From JAICSD01 sp963836665 (GTDB lineage Bacteria > Acidobacteriota > Vicinamibacteria > Vicinamibacterales > 2-12-FULL-66-21), in NCBI GenBank assembly GCA_963836665.1, contig CAWIKL010000001.1, positions 3,286,001 to 3,350,000 on the forward strand: a DNA stretch of 64,000 bases, read 5' to 3'. Below the pieces are notes generated by a model. That model had not been told where the DNA came from, did not search any database, and saw nothing but the letters and a program-made list of their open reading frames with translations. Shown here piece by piece: positions 11,767 to 20,951 of the stretch. Numbering within the stretch: position 1 is the first letter of the stretch; the number at the start of each line of letters is the position of its first letter. The position numbers were made by a program, and so were the translations under genes.

Positions 11767-12447
11767 GCGGCTGACGCGTGACGACGGGCCGGGCCCGGCG
11801 TGTCCTCCGCCCCTCGGGTCCTTCGCTCTCAGGTACTCGCGGAATGTGAGGTTGAACCGCCCCGGGCCGGTCCCTTCGGGCGCGGTCCCGGGCAGGATGC
11901 GCGTCACGGCGTGATAGCGCAGCCGCGACGGGCCGCCCATCACCAGTACGTCTCCCGACCGCAGGATCAACGGCGACATCGGATCCCGTCGGGACAGGCC
12001 GCCGATGACGAAGCGCGCCGCGTCGCCGAGCGACACCGAGACGATTGGCGTGCCGGCGGCGATCGAAGCGGCGCTCTCGTCTTTGTCCTGGTGCACGCCC
12101 AATTTCGCTTCGCCGGTGTAGTAGTTCATGATGCAGAGGTCAGGCGCCATGTCGAATCCGGCGTCGCGGGCGGCGGCGCGGGCGATCTCGGCAAAGCGCG
12201 CCGGCAACGGCGGGACCGGTAGGTCATCGTAGTCGGAACGGCGCGGTTCGTAGCGATACGTCGTGCCGTTCCAATGCTTTCCCAGGCACAGCATGCCGAC
12301 GCTCATCTTGCGGCCGCCGCGTACGGTCGGCGAGTACATCGGGACGGGTCCGTCAGCGAGGGCACGGCAGATCTGCCACAATTCGCGCTGCCCAGGGGGG
12401 GCAAATCGTGATTGAAAGACGACGAGCCCGTCGTTAAGCTTCAACAC
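11767..12447 (-). CDS. alkB: Alpha-ketoglutarate-dependent dioxygenase AlkB, C-terminal end unclear
   Basis: Fe(II)/2-oxoglutarate dioxygenase that removes alkyl groups from DNA/RNA bases. With the likely GTG start at 12447, the iron ligands are H119 and D121 (NYYTGEAKLGVHQDKDES) and H179 (SRLRYHAVTR). The 2-oxoglutarate arginines lie in RFNLTFR at 197-203. The domain should end near residue 205, as in the 216-residue E. coli protein, but there is no stop there: the frame stays open through the convergent hydrolase gene to 10852. A TGA in the next frame (11831-11829) would end the protein right after FREY if one base were skipped. The listed end is therefore a placeholder. The start lies 3 bases from that of the divergent VWFA gene. 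Confidence 0.8.
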
Positions 12448-12450
12448 CAG

Positions 12451-13623
12451 ATGTTCAGAATACCGCTCCTCGCCGCGCTGGTGCTGCTCGCCGCCGCCCA
12501 GCAGCGCCAAACCTTCCGATCCGACGTCGACGTGATCGCGGTCGACGTCGCCGTCATCGACGGGAAGGGCACTCCCATGGCTGGTCTCGGCCCGGAAGAC
12601 TTCGAGGTCACGGTCTCCGGCCATCCGCGCCACGTCGTCAGAGCCGCGTGGATGGCCTACGGCGCGCCGCCCGGGACGGCGGATTCACCGACGACCGCCG
12701 CGGTCGATGACGCGGCGATGGCCTCGTCGAACCGGATGTTCGTGATCGCCATCGACGAAGAAAGTCTGCAGCCGACCGGCGCGTTCGCGGCGCGTGCTGC
12801 CGTGGAGCATTTCATCGATCAGCTCCGCCGCGACGACCGCGTCGGGTTGTACGCGTTCCCGGCCAGGCTGGCGAACTTCACGCTGACCACGGATCACGCA
12901 TCGCTGAAGCGGGCCCTCTTCAACGTGGCAGGTATCCGGCAGGAACCGACCGGACAGTTTCATCTGACGGTCCCTGAGATCATCGACATCGCCAACGGCG
13001 ACTCCGAAGCCGAAGCTCGCGTCTTTGCCCGCGAATGCCAGGGGGGCACCAGCTGTGCGCCAGGCTCGATCAAGACCGAAGCAGAGAGCCAGGCGGGCTT
13101 CCTGGAAATGGAAGTGAGCAAGAGCGTCGAGGGGCTGCGTGGCCTGATGCGCGGGCTGTCGGACGTCCCGGGACGCAAGATCCTCGTCTTGGTCAGCGGC
13201 GGAATGATCTCCTCGGATAGACATGGCGGTCGGGTCAACGCCGCTAACGACCTGCGAACGCTGACGAGCGACGCCGCGGCGGCCAACGCCGCCTTGTTCG
13301 TCCTGCACCTCGACTGGTCGTATCAGCAGTCGTTCTCGGCCAAGAACGATATGTCCTCGACCTATTTCCGTAACTCCGAGATCGCCCGGACCGGCCTCGA
13401 GCTGATGGCCGGCATGCTGGGGGGCGATCTGGTGCGGGTGGAGGGCAACGCCGGCGACACCGCGTTCACCCGCATATTGAACGAAACGTCGGCGTACTAC
13501 TTGCTGGGCGTCGAGCCGGCCCCGGAGGATCGCGACGGCAAGACCCACCCGATCAAGGTCAAGGTCAAGCGGCGCAACGTCACGGTCCTCGCCCGGAGCG
13601 AGGTCACGATCCCGTTCAAGTGA
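12451..13623 (+). CDS. VWFA-related secreted protein
   Basis: A 390-residue protein of the acidobacterial VWFA type. A short signal peptide (MFRIPLLAALVLLAAAQ) is followed by a beta domain with VIDGKGTPMAGLGPEDFEV, the sequence that precedes the A domain in this family. The A domain starts at FVIAIDEESLQPTG and ends near LVLVSGGMISSDR; the C-terminal part has SAYYLLGVEP. The usual MIDAS DxSxS is degenerate (D-E-E-S), so metal binding is uncertain. ATG 12451 is chosen because it opens directly into the signal peptide; the frame extends upstream to 12412 over the alkB start. Function unknown. Confidence 0.8.
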   Translation: MFRIPLLAALVLLAAAQQRQTFRSDVDVIAVDVAVIDGKGTPMAGLGPEDFEVTVSGHPRHVVRAAWMAYGAPPGTADSPTTAAVDDAAMASSNRMFVIAIDEESLQPTGAFAARAAVEHFIDQLRRDDRVGLYAFPARLANFTLTTDHASLKRALFNVAGIRQEPTGQFHLTVPEIIDIANGDSEAEARVFARECQGGTSCAPGSIKTEAESQAGFLEMEVSKSVEGLRGLMRGLSDVPGRKILVLVSGGMISSDRHGGRVNAANDLRTLTSDAAAANAALFVLHLDWSYQQSFSAKNDMSSTYFRNSEIARTGLELMAGMLGGDLVRVEGNAGDTAFTRILNETSAYYLLGVEPAPEDRDGKTHPIKVKVKRRNVTVLARSEVTIPFK

Positions 13624-14383
13624 GGCGCGGAGCCAGCGCGTAGAGGGCGATCGCGGCGGCACTGACGACGTTGAGCGAGTCGGCGCGCGGATCGACAGGG
13701 ATCCGCACGTGGAGGTCTGCCGCTAACAGCGAGTCCTCGCTCAAGCCGAACCCTTCGGATCCCAGAAGGATCGCCAGCCGGTCCGCGACAGTCGCGGCGA
13801 AGACCGGCAGCGGCACGGCGCCGGATCGCGGGGTCAACGCGACCAGCAGGTATCCTCGGCGGCGAAGGTCGTCGAGCGCACCGGACCATGACGCGGCGCG
13901 CACATACGGCACACGCAGCGTCGCGGCCATCGACGTCCGCACGGCCTTGCGATACAGCGGATCCGCCGTGTGACTGTCGAGCAGGACACGCTCGACGCCA
14001 TAGGCCAGCGCGGTGCGAAAAAGGCCGCCGACGTTATCCGGGTCGCCGATGCCTTCGAGCGCCAGCACGCGCGCGGTGCCCGCGTGCGTGTCACGCATGG
14101 CCGTGCTTTCAACCCGATAGGCGAGCGCGAGGCAGCCGCGATGGAAGTCGAATCCAGTGATCTCTCGCAGCTCGCCGGGCGTGCGGGTGTGGCAGGGGAC
14201 GTCGGGCCGCCGCTGCAACACCGGCGCGAGCGCACGCGCCGCCGCTGGGGTGACCAGGACTGAATGCACGCGAAAGATGCCGTCCTCGAGCAGGCGCTCG
14301 ACCACGAGACGTCCTTCGGCGACGAAGAGGCCCGCGCGCTCGAGGGCGCGCGGATCGCCGACAAGGCGATAGGGTTCGAGCAT
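13616..14383 (-). CDS. TrmH/SpoU family RNA 2'-O-methyltransferase
   Basis: SAM-dependent RNA ribose methyltransferase of the SPOUT (trefoil knot) class. An N-terminal substrate-binding domain (about residues 1-90) precedes the catalytic domain. SpoU motif 1 is in LEGIGDPDNVGGLFRTA, motif 2 in AILLGSEGFGLSEDSL and motif 3 in HVRIPVDPRADSLNVVSAAAI. The target nucleotide cannot be read from sequence. ATG 14383 starts MLEPYRLVGDP; a GTG at 14443 would add 20 residues of low-complexity sequence. The 3' end overlaps the convergent VWFA gene by 8 bases. Confidence 0.9.
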   Translation of the reverse strand: MLEPYRLVGDPRALERAGLFVAEGRLVVERLLEDGIFRVHSVLVTPAAARALAPVLQRRPDVPCHTRTPGELREITGFDFHRGCLALAYRVESTAMRDTHAGTARVLALEGIGDPDNVGGLFRTALAYGVERVLLDSHTADPLYRKAVRTSMAATLRVPYVRAASWSGALDDLRRRGYLLVALTPRSGAVPLPVFAATVADRLAILLGSEGFGLSEDSLLAADLHVRIPVDPRADSLNVVSAAAIALYALAPRLT

Positions 14384-14461
14384 AGGCACTGGCGGCGGCA
14401 GCGACGCGACATGTCCGCCGCCGCCCAGAGGTGGACGCGGCACGTCATGTCAGGGCGGACG

Positions 14462-15076
14462 CTACGAGTCGTCCCGGCGCGTCACGAAGCGGCGACTGCG
14501 GTGCGAGTCGAGCACGTGCTGGCCGAGACGCTTGCTCAGGAACAACTTCGAGTCCTTGACGTCGGTCGTGTGCGGGACGAAGCGGACGACGTGATAGTTC
14601 AGCTGCGCCAGCGCGGCGCGCATCTCGTAGAACTTGTTCTTGGTCTTGACCAGAATCTCGTCGAAGCCGTTGGCGAGCGCCCACACTTCCTGCTCTTCGG
14701 TCAGGGCGCGAAAATGCCCCTGGCCACGCCAGTCAGAGCGAGTGCCGCCGATCCACTGATAGAGCACGCGCCGGCCGTCGAACTCGACGACGTCATCGAG
14801 CTGCGCCACGAGGTCGGCTAGCTTGGGATCGTGTTCGTTGGCACGCAATTCGTGCGCGACCTTGAATGAGACCGGCACCACTGTCCCGGGATCGTCGGGC
14901 AGCGACGCTTCAGCCATCAAGATCTGGTGATCGCGCTCGTTCAGGCGGGTGATCACTTCCGCCGCGTTCTTCTTCCTCGGGAAGTCGAGGAAGAACTCCT
15001 CGATGTATTGAATCTCGAGCGCACCCTGCTGGAGGCCGTACTGCTTCAGATAGTATTCCACGGTGGAAACCCCCAC
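14462..15076 (-). CDS. GNAT family N-acetyltransferase
   Basis: A 204-residue protein whose second half has the GNAT fold: a GTRSDWRGQGHFRAL stretch stands for the acetyl-CoA pyrophosphate loop (R/Q-x-x-G-x-G/A), followed by LANGFDEILVKTKNKFYEM and a final strand NYHVVRF. The first half (EVITRLNERDHQILMAEASL) is not typical of the family. The substrate is unknown. GTG 15076 is assumed; another GTG lies at 15061 and there is no clear ribosome-binding site. It lies in a minus-strand run, 18 bases upstream of the SpoU frame. Confidence 0.72.
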   Translation of the reverse strand: MGVSTVEYYLKQYGLQQGALEIQYIEEFFLDFPRKKNAAEVITRLNERDHQILMAEASLPDDPGTVVPVSFKVAHELRANEHDPKLADLVAQLDDVVEFDGRRVLYQWIGGTRSDWRGQGHFRALTEEQEVWALANGFDEILVKTKNKFYEMRAALAQLNYHVVRFVPHTTDVKDSKLFLSKRLGQHVLDSHRSRRFVTRRDDS

Positions 15077-15153
15077 TATAGCAGGAGAATCAGTCGTTGA
15101 GGAGACGCTCCTGCGCTCGTGGACTCCACTGAACCGTGGAACGACGGCCGCGG

Positions 15154-17572
15154 CTATTCGGCCCGAAGGGCAACGATCGGGTCAACCCGCGTCGCGCGGC
15201 GGGCGGGAAGATAGCTGGCCATGAGTGCCACCACCGCCAGGACGGCCGATACCGCCGCGTAGGTCGCCGGGTCGGTCGGCGTCACGTCGAAGAGCATCTT
15301 CGCCATCGTTTGCGACAGCGCCAGCCCGGCAGCCAGGCCGGCGCCGACACCGCAGGCGACGAGGGTCAACGCCTGACGGACGACGAGCGTGATCACCGAG
15401 TGACCCTGCGCGCCGAGCGCCATGCGGATGCCGATTTCGCGCGTGCGTTGTGACACCGCATAGGAAAGCACACCGAAGATGCCGACCGCCGCCAGCAGCA
15501 GCGCCACCGCCGCGAATATCGTCAGGAGTAGCATGTAAAAGCGCTGCTGCGAGATCGAGGCGGCGACGATGGCGTCGAGCGTCCTGAGGTTCGACACCGG
15601 CAGGTTGCCGTCGAGGGCATAGACCTCGCGGCGGACGGCCTCGGCGAGCGCCATCGGCGGTACCGCGGTCTTGAGGATCATCGTCATCGATGCGACCGGC
15701 CACTGCCGCAGCGGCATGTAGATGTGCGGCGGATTCGGCTCGTTGAGACCGGCACTCTTCACGTCGCCGACGATGCCGACGACCTGGCCGCCGGCCCGGC
15801 TCTTTGTGCCACGGCGCCTCCATCCGAGCTCGATCGTCTTCCCGATCGGATCCTCGTTAGGGAAGAACTGGCGTGCGGCGCTCTCGGTGATGAGGACGAC
15901 CTGCGGCATGGACGCCGTGTCGTTGTCGGTGAAGAAGCGCCCGCGCTTGAGCGGAATACCGATTGCGGTGAAGTAGTCGGGCGTAGCCACGCGCACTTGC
16001 ATCGACGGCTGCTGCGCCGGTGGCAGCGGCGGACGCCCGGTTATCCCGAACGAAATATTGAAGTCCATGCCGCTCAGCGGCAGCCCCATGACCGCCGACA
16101 CCGCCTCGACACCGGGGAGCCCGCGCAGCCGCGGCATCAGCGCGTCGAAGAAGGCGACACGCCTGGCGTCTTCCTGGTAGCGCGAGTCGGGCAGCGTCAG
16201 GTCGAAAGTCAGCGCCTGCTCGACCTTGAATCCGGGATCCACCGCCTGCAGCTTCATGAAGCTGCGCAGGAGCAGGCCGGCACCAGCGAGCAGCATGACC
16301 GCCAGCGCCAGCTCCGCGACGACGAGCACCGCGCGTACCCGCCGGCCGCCGCGCGGCCCCACGGCACCGCGTCCGCTGTCCTTCAATGCGTCGGCCAGTC
16401 CCCGTGTGGCGCTGAACGCCGGCGCCAGGCCGAAGAGCACGCCGGTCACGATCGCCGTCGCGATGGTGAACAGCACGATGGTGCCGTCGACCCGCACGTT
16501 GTCGAGCCGAGGGATCCCCTGCGGCTGCAACTTCGTCAACAGATCGACGCCCCACACCGCGAGCAGGAGTCCTGCCGCGGCGCCGACGAGCGACAGCAGC
16601 ACGCTTTCGGTGAGCAGCTGGCGCACCAGGCGCGTGCGGTGGGCGCCAAGCGCCGCGCGTACCGCCATCTCCGGGCCGCGCGCCGCGGCGCGCGCCAGGA
16701 GCAGGTTGGCAACGTTGCTACACGCGATGAGCAGGACCGAAGCCGACCGCGCCGAGCAGGATCAGGACGGCGCGGCGGATGTCGCCGACCATCGCCTCGA
16801 GCAGCGGATACGTCGACATCCCAATCTCGCTGTCGTCATCGGGAAAGTCACGCGCGAGCCGCTTGCCGATCGTCTCCACCTCCGCCGCCGACTGCTGCGG
16901 GGTCACGCCGGGCTTCAGCCGCGCCACGACCTCGAGATACCAGGCGCCGCGCTGCTTGCTGACGAAGCTCTCGTCGTACTCGACCGGCATCCAGGCCTGG
17001 CGGCCGGCGGGATACTCGAAGCCGGCGGGCATCACCCCGACCACTTCCTTGGCCACGCCGTCCAGCACGATGTGCCGGCCTATGACGCCGGCATCGGCGC
17101 CGAAGCGCTGCTGCCACAGCGCGTGCGACAGGACGATCACGTTGCTCGCGCCTGGCGTGTTCTCTCGCGCGTTGAAGGAGCGGCCAAGCTCGGGGCGCAC
17201 GCCCAGCACATCGAAGAGCGACGCGCTGACCTCGGCGATCGGCAATCGCGTCGGCTCCCCTTCGCCGGTCAGGATGGCGCGGCCCGTCGACACCGCCGCC
17301 GCGTTCTCGAACGTCGACGCGGCCCGGGCGACGTCGATGAAATTCGGTCCCGACATGACGGCGCGATGCCCGTCGACGATGTGATACACGCCGACGAGGC
17401 GATCGGGCTGCGGATAGGGCAGCGGCTTCAGCAGCACGCCGTTGACGACGCTGAAGATGGCGCTGTTGGCACCGATGCCGAGCGCGAGCGTGGTCACCGC
17501 GACGGCGGTGAACGCCGGCGCCTTGATCAGGCGGCGCAGCGCGTAGACAACGTCCTGGCGAAGATGGTCCAT
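15154..17572 (-). CDS. ADOP-type MacB/FtsX-like orphan permease, broken by a frame change
   Basis: Large permease with an N-terminal MacB core domain, then FtsX-like membrane blocks. The first 279 or so residues (from ATG 17572, MDHLRQDVVYALRRLIKAP) end at ILLGAVGF. The rest, from VLLIACSNVANLLLAR on, lies in another frame. The join is at about 16737/16738, where one extra C separates GGCTTC from GTCCTGCTC; without it a protein of about 805 residues results. As it stands, the first frame stops at 16718. The conserved end YLPARRATRVDPIVALRAE is intact. There is no adjacent ATPase, as expected for this acidobacterial orphan permease type. Its transport role is unproven. Confidence 0.85.
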
Positions 17573-17735
17573 GTCGGTGCCGGGGTGAGGGTTTGGAATC
17601 GGGTTACGTAGCCAGGGTTGTGCCACGCGGGATCACGCGGAATTTCCTCATGGATCGCCAGATGGTATCCGGGCACCGTTCGAGTGTGGCACGCTCGGTC
17701 CCGGATCCGAACACCGGTTAGAAGACGACAGAAGA

Positions 17736-17769
17736 CAGAAGGCAGAAGGCAGAAGGCAGAAGGCAGAAG
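17736..17769 (+). repeat. Heptamer tandem repeat CAGAAGG
   Basis: Four full copies of CAGAAGG (17736-17763) and a partial fifth to 17769, preceded by related GAAGAC units from 17721. They lie in the 215-base gap between the ADOP permease start and the 3' end of the acetyltransferase gene. A nearly identical TAGAAGG array occurs at 28146-28185. I see nothing else in this gap. Confidence 0.9.
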
Positions 17770-17787
17770 TGAGATGCCTCGTCGCGG

Positions 17788-18318
17788 CTACACGGCCTTC
17801 CACTCCTCGTTGACGAGGGCAAAGAGCGCCTGGTCGCGAATCCTGCCGTACTTCACGCTGCTGGCGCGAAGCGTCGCCTCGCGCGTGTAGCCCGCTTTTT
17901 CAAGGACGCGGATCGACCGGGCATTGTCGGCAAACGGCAGCGCGAACAGACGCAGCAGGTTGCACTCTTCAAAGGCGTACTTCGAGATCAGCCGGACCGC
18001 TTCGACGGTGATGCCGCGACCCCAGTACGGTTCGGCGAGCCAGTAGCCGAGCTCGGCGGAGAAGCGCTCGACGTCGGCACCTGGGAAGAAGCCGATTCCG
18101 CCGGCGGCGTCGCCATCCACGACCATTGCGAACAGCATCGTCGGCCGCGCGCCGGCGACGGACTGGATGAACTGCCGCGCGTCAGCGATGGTGTAGGGGT
18201 GCGGAAAACGATCGCGCAGGTGTTGCGCGACCTTGGCGTTGTTCGCGTACCTGGCGAGCGACGACGCGTCGGACGGCTTCCACGCCCGCAGGATGACGCG
18301 TTCGCCCGTGAGCTTCAT
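17788..18318 (-). CDS. GNAT acetyltransferase, RimJ/RimL type
   Basis: A 176-residue acetyltransferase of the RimJ/RimL group, which modifies N-terminal amino groups of ribosomal proteins or small amines. The start MKLTGERVILRAWKPSD is typical. The acetyl-CoA region is LAEPYWGRGITVEAVRLISKYAF near residue 100. The C-terminal ADNARSIRVLEKAGYTREA is the family's hallmark. It is full length. It starts 18 bases after the stop of the YgjP-type gene on the same strand, so the two may be co-transcribed. The substrate is unknown. Confidence 0.88.
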   Translation of the reverse strand: MKLTGERVILRAWKPSDASSLARYANNAKVAQHLRDRFPHPYTIADARQFIQSVAGARPTMLFAMVVDGDAAGGIGFFPGADVERFSAELGYWLAEPYWGRGITVEAVRLISKYAFEECNLLRLFALPFADNARSIRVLEKAGYTREATLRASSVKYGRIRDQALFALVNEEWKAV

Positions 18319-18336
18319 GGCTGGAGGTACCTCGGA

Positions 18337-18840
18337 TCAAAAAAGCGACGAACCGTGCTTGCGCAGCCAGCGCTCGGCGTCGCGGAAGCCGGGACAGGCG
18401 GACTCGACGTGACGCCAGAACTTGCGCGAGTGGTCCGGCTGCCGCAGGTGCATCAGTTCGTGCACGAGAATGTAGTCGCGGACCACCTCGGGCATCAGCA
18501 TCAGCCGGTAGTTCAGCGCGATGTGGCCTTTGGGCGAGCACGAGCCCCAGCGCGATCGCTGATCGCGGATGGTGATGCGGGTGACGGTCAGGCCATTCGC
18601 GGCGGCGAGCTCGAGCAGCCGCGGTGGCAGCTCGCGCTGCGCACGCGTCTTCAGCGCCTGTTCGACGTCTGCCGGCCTCTTCGCGGCGAGCACCTTGGAA
18701 CGTTGGCGCCGCGCCCAGTCCAGGTGCCGATCGGCAAAGCGGCGCGCTTCCGCCTGCGAGCCGCCGCGCGGGATCGTGACCCGCAGCGCACCGTCGGGGC
18801 GCACACGCATGACGTAGCGCCGCGCGCTGCGCACGCGCAC
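18337..18840 (-). CDS. YgjP/M48-like metallopeptidase domain protein
   Basis: A zinc peptidase-like protein of the YgjP (DUF45) family. The zinc motif HELMH is in ILVHELMHLRQPDHSRKFW, and RDQRSRWGSCSPKGHIALNYRLM just before it is the family's signature. The GTG at 18840 is the first conventional start codon, but the frame is open up to 18954. The extra residues (FRLEPEDPS...LTIHFVRVRS) look like the missing first beta strands. A CTG at 18933, seven bases after a GGAG inside the end of the S9 peptidase gene, is a plausible true start and would give 198 residues. Confidence 0.82.
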   Translation of the reverse strand: MRVRSARRYVMRVRPDGALRVTIPRGGSQAEARRFADRHLDWARRQRSKVLAAKRPADVEQALKTRAQRELPPRLLELAAANGLTVTRITIRDQRSRWGSCSPKGHIALNYRLMLMPEVVRDYILVHELMHLRQPDHSRKFWRHVESACPGFRDAERWLRKHGSSLF

Positions 18841-18934
18841 GAAATGGATCGTCAGCGGCTCCGGCTCTCCCGGCCGCGACGGATCTTCCGGCTCGAGCCG
18901 GAAGCTGCCCGAGAAAGGAAATCGCAGCTGCAGG

Positions 18935-20932
18935 CTAGTGCTCCAGGTACTGTTTCATCCAGCCAAAGACCTGTTCGTGCCAGTACCGGCTGTTGAGCGA
19001 CTTCAGCACCCAGTGACCTTCGTCCTCGAAGACGAGCGCCTTGCTCGGCACGCCGTGCAGGCGGAGCGCGGTGAAGAGCTGCAGCCCCTGGTCCACCGGC
19101 ACGCGGAAGTCCTGCTGGTTGGTGATCACCAGCGTGGGCGTCTTGATGTTGGCGGCGTAGCGATGCGGCGAGAACTTCTGGAACTGCTCCTTGGCGGTTC
19201 CGCTCCACGGCAGTCCGCCGAATTCCCACTGCGTGAACCAGCCCTCTTCGGTCGCAAGCGACATCGACTCGAGGTTGAAGACGCCGTCGTGGCTGACCGC
19301 CGCCTTGAAGCGATCCGTGTGCGTGATCAACCAGTCCACCGCGTAGCCGCCGTAGCTCGCGCCGGCGATCCCCTGGCGGTTGGCGTCGACATAGGGCAGC
19401 TTGACGACCGCGTTGAAGACCGCGTCGAGGTCGAGCATCACCTTGCCGGCCCAGTCCTGCGAAATTTCATCGACGAACTTCTGCCCGAAGCCGGTCGAGC
19501 CGCGCGGGTTCGGCGCGGCGACGACCCAGCCCTGTGCCGCCCACAGCGATGGATTCCAGCGGTACGACCAGGCGTCGCCCCAGTCCCCCTGCGGGCCGCC
19601 GTGAATCAGGAAGACCACGGGGTATTTCTTCGAGGGATCGAAGTTCGGCGGCTTGATCAGCCAGTAGTGCACCGGGGTGCCGCCGGCGCCCGGCACCGTA
19701 AGACTCTGCGGCGTGTCGAAGGCCACGTCCTTCAACCATGCATCGTTCTCGTGCGTGAGCTGCGTCTTGTTGCGCGAGACGCCCTCGGTGTCCGTGACCC
19801 AGACGTCGGCCGGCGCAGTCAGCGCCGAGCGCGTATAGGCCAGCCGCGTGCCGCCGCTCGTGAACGATCCGATCGCGCCCCCGGGCTCGCGCTCGACGGG
19901 CGCGCCTCCCGCCAACGGCACGCTGTAGAGATTGTCCGTGCCCTTGCTCGTCGCGATGAAGAAGACCGTCGTGCCGTCGTGGCTGACGATGAAATCGCTC
20001 ACCGACAAGTCCGGCGTCTCGAACACGGTGCGCTTCGCGCCCGTGGCGCGATCGTAGACATCCAGGTAAAAGCGGTCCGACTCGAACTGCGGTCGGCGCT
20101 GCGCCCGGACAATCATGTACTTGCCGTCCGGCGTGAACTGCGGCTGCAGATCCGACGCGGGATTGGCCGTCAGCTTTTTCGCGTCGCCGCCGGAGACCGG
20201 CACCGACCACACGTCGTTGTTGGTGGTGTAAGCCTCCTTGTCGTTCCCTTCTCGGTTGCTGACGAAGATCAGTTCCCGGCCCTCGGGCGTGAAGGTGATC
20301 GCCCCGTCTTCCTGTTGCGTCGGTGGCGAGTCGTAGTCGCCGGGTGTCAAATCCTTGGCGTCACCTCCCGCGACGGGCGCAATGAAGACGTGATGACGCA
20401 CGTTCTCCCGCCACTCGTCCCAGTGCCGGAACAGCAGGCGAGTCAGCACGTGCACGTTCGCTGGCTCATCGGCCATCTTCACGTCCGAGACGAACGCGAC
20501 CATCGACGAGTCGGGCGAAAACACCAGCGGCGGCTGCACGCCGGATGCGATCGTCGTCACCTGCCGGACGTTGCCGCCGCTGGCGTCGGCGATGTAGACC
20601 TGTGTCTCGCCGTCACGATTCGACATGAACGCGATCGCCTTCCCATCTGGCGACCAGCGCGGCGTGTTCTCGCTCTTCTCGCCGCCGACCAGCAGCTTGG
20701 GCGGCGCGGCGCGGTCCGCCGGCACGACCCAGATGTCGGCGTTGCGCTTGCCGGTCGCGACATCGGTCGTTGTACGTACGTAGGCAACCAGCTGTCCATC
20801 CGGCGACAGCTGCGGCTCGGAGACGCGGACCGCGCCGAGCAGGTCGCCGATCGTCATCGGACGGGCGGCGAACGCCGAAGCGGACGCCAGGAACGAAGCC
20901 GCACAGGCGGCTGCAGCCGTGCGCACATGCAT
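18935..20932 (-). CDS. S9 family prolyl oligopeptidase/acylaminoacyl peptidase, secreted
   Basis: A 665-residue serine peptidase. A signal peptide (MHVRTAAAACAASFLASASAFA) is followed by a beta-propeller with WD40-like repeats such as LSPDGQLVAYV, WSPDGKAIAFMSNRDG and FTPDGKYMIV (about residues 30-390). A C-terminal alpha/beta hydrolase domain follows. The catalytic Ser526 is in AGASYGGYAVDW, Asp in TNQQDFRVPVDQG and His in EDEGHWVLK. It should degrade oligopeptides in the periplasm. ATG 20932 is chosen because upstream residues in this frame are a shadow of the permease gene. It starts 19 bases after that permease's stop. Confidence 0.92.
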   Translation of the reverse strand: MHVRTAAAACAASFLASASAFAARPMTIGDLLGAVRVSEPQLSPDGQLVAYVRTTTDVATGKRNADIWVVPADRAAPPKLLVGGEKSENTPRWSPDGKAIAFMSNRDGETQVYIADASGGNVRQVTTIASGVQPPLVFSPDSSMVAFVSDVKMADEPANVHVLTRLLFRHWDEWRENVRHHVFIAPVAGGDAKDLTPGDYDSPPTQQEDGAITFTPEGRELIFVSNREGNDKEAYTTNNDVWSVPVSGGDAKKLTANPASDLQPQFTPDGKYMIVRAQRRPQFESDRFYLDVYDRATGAKRTVFETPDLSVSDFIVSHDGTTVFFIATSKGTDNLYSVPLAGGAPVEREPGGAIGSFTSGGTRLAYTRSALTAPADVWVTDTEGVSRNKTQLTHENDAWLKDVAFDTPQSLTVPGAGGTPVHYWLIKPPNFDPSKKYPVVFLIHGGPQGDWGDAWSYRWNPSLWAAQGWVVAAPNPRGSTGFGQKFVDEISQDWAGKVMLDLDAVFNAVVKLPYVDANRQGIAGASYGGYAVDWLITHTDRFKAAVSHDGVFNLESMSLATEEGWFTQWEFGGLPWSGTAKEQFQKFSPHRYAANIKTPTLVITNQQDFRVPVDQGLQLFTALRLHGVPSKALVFEDEGHWVLKSLNSRYWHEQVFGWMKQYLEH

Positions 20933-20951
20933 GGAACATTGTAGGCCGGGC

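Noticed and set aside
17721..17769. CRISPR array or phage-type repeat
   Set aside because: The units are seven bases long, without spacers, and no cas gene is near.
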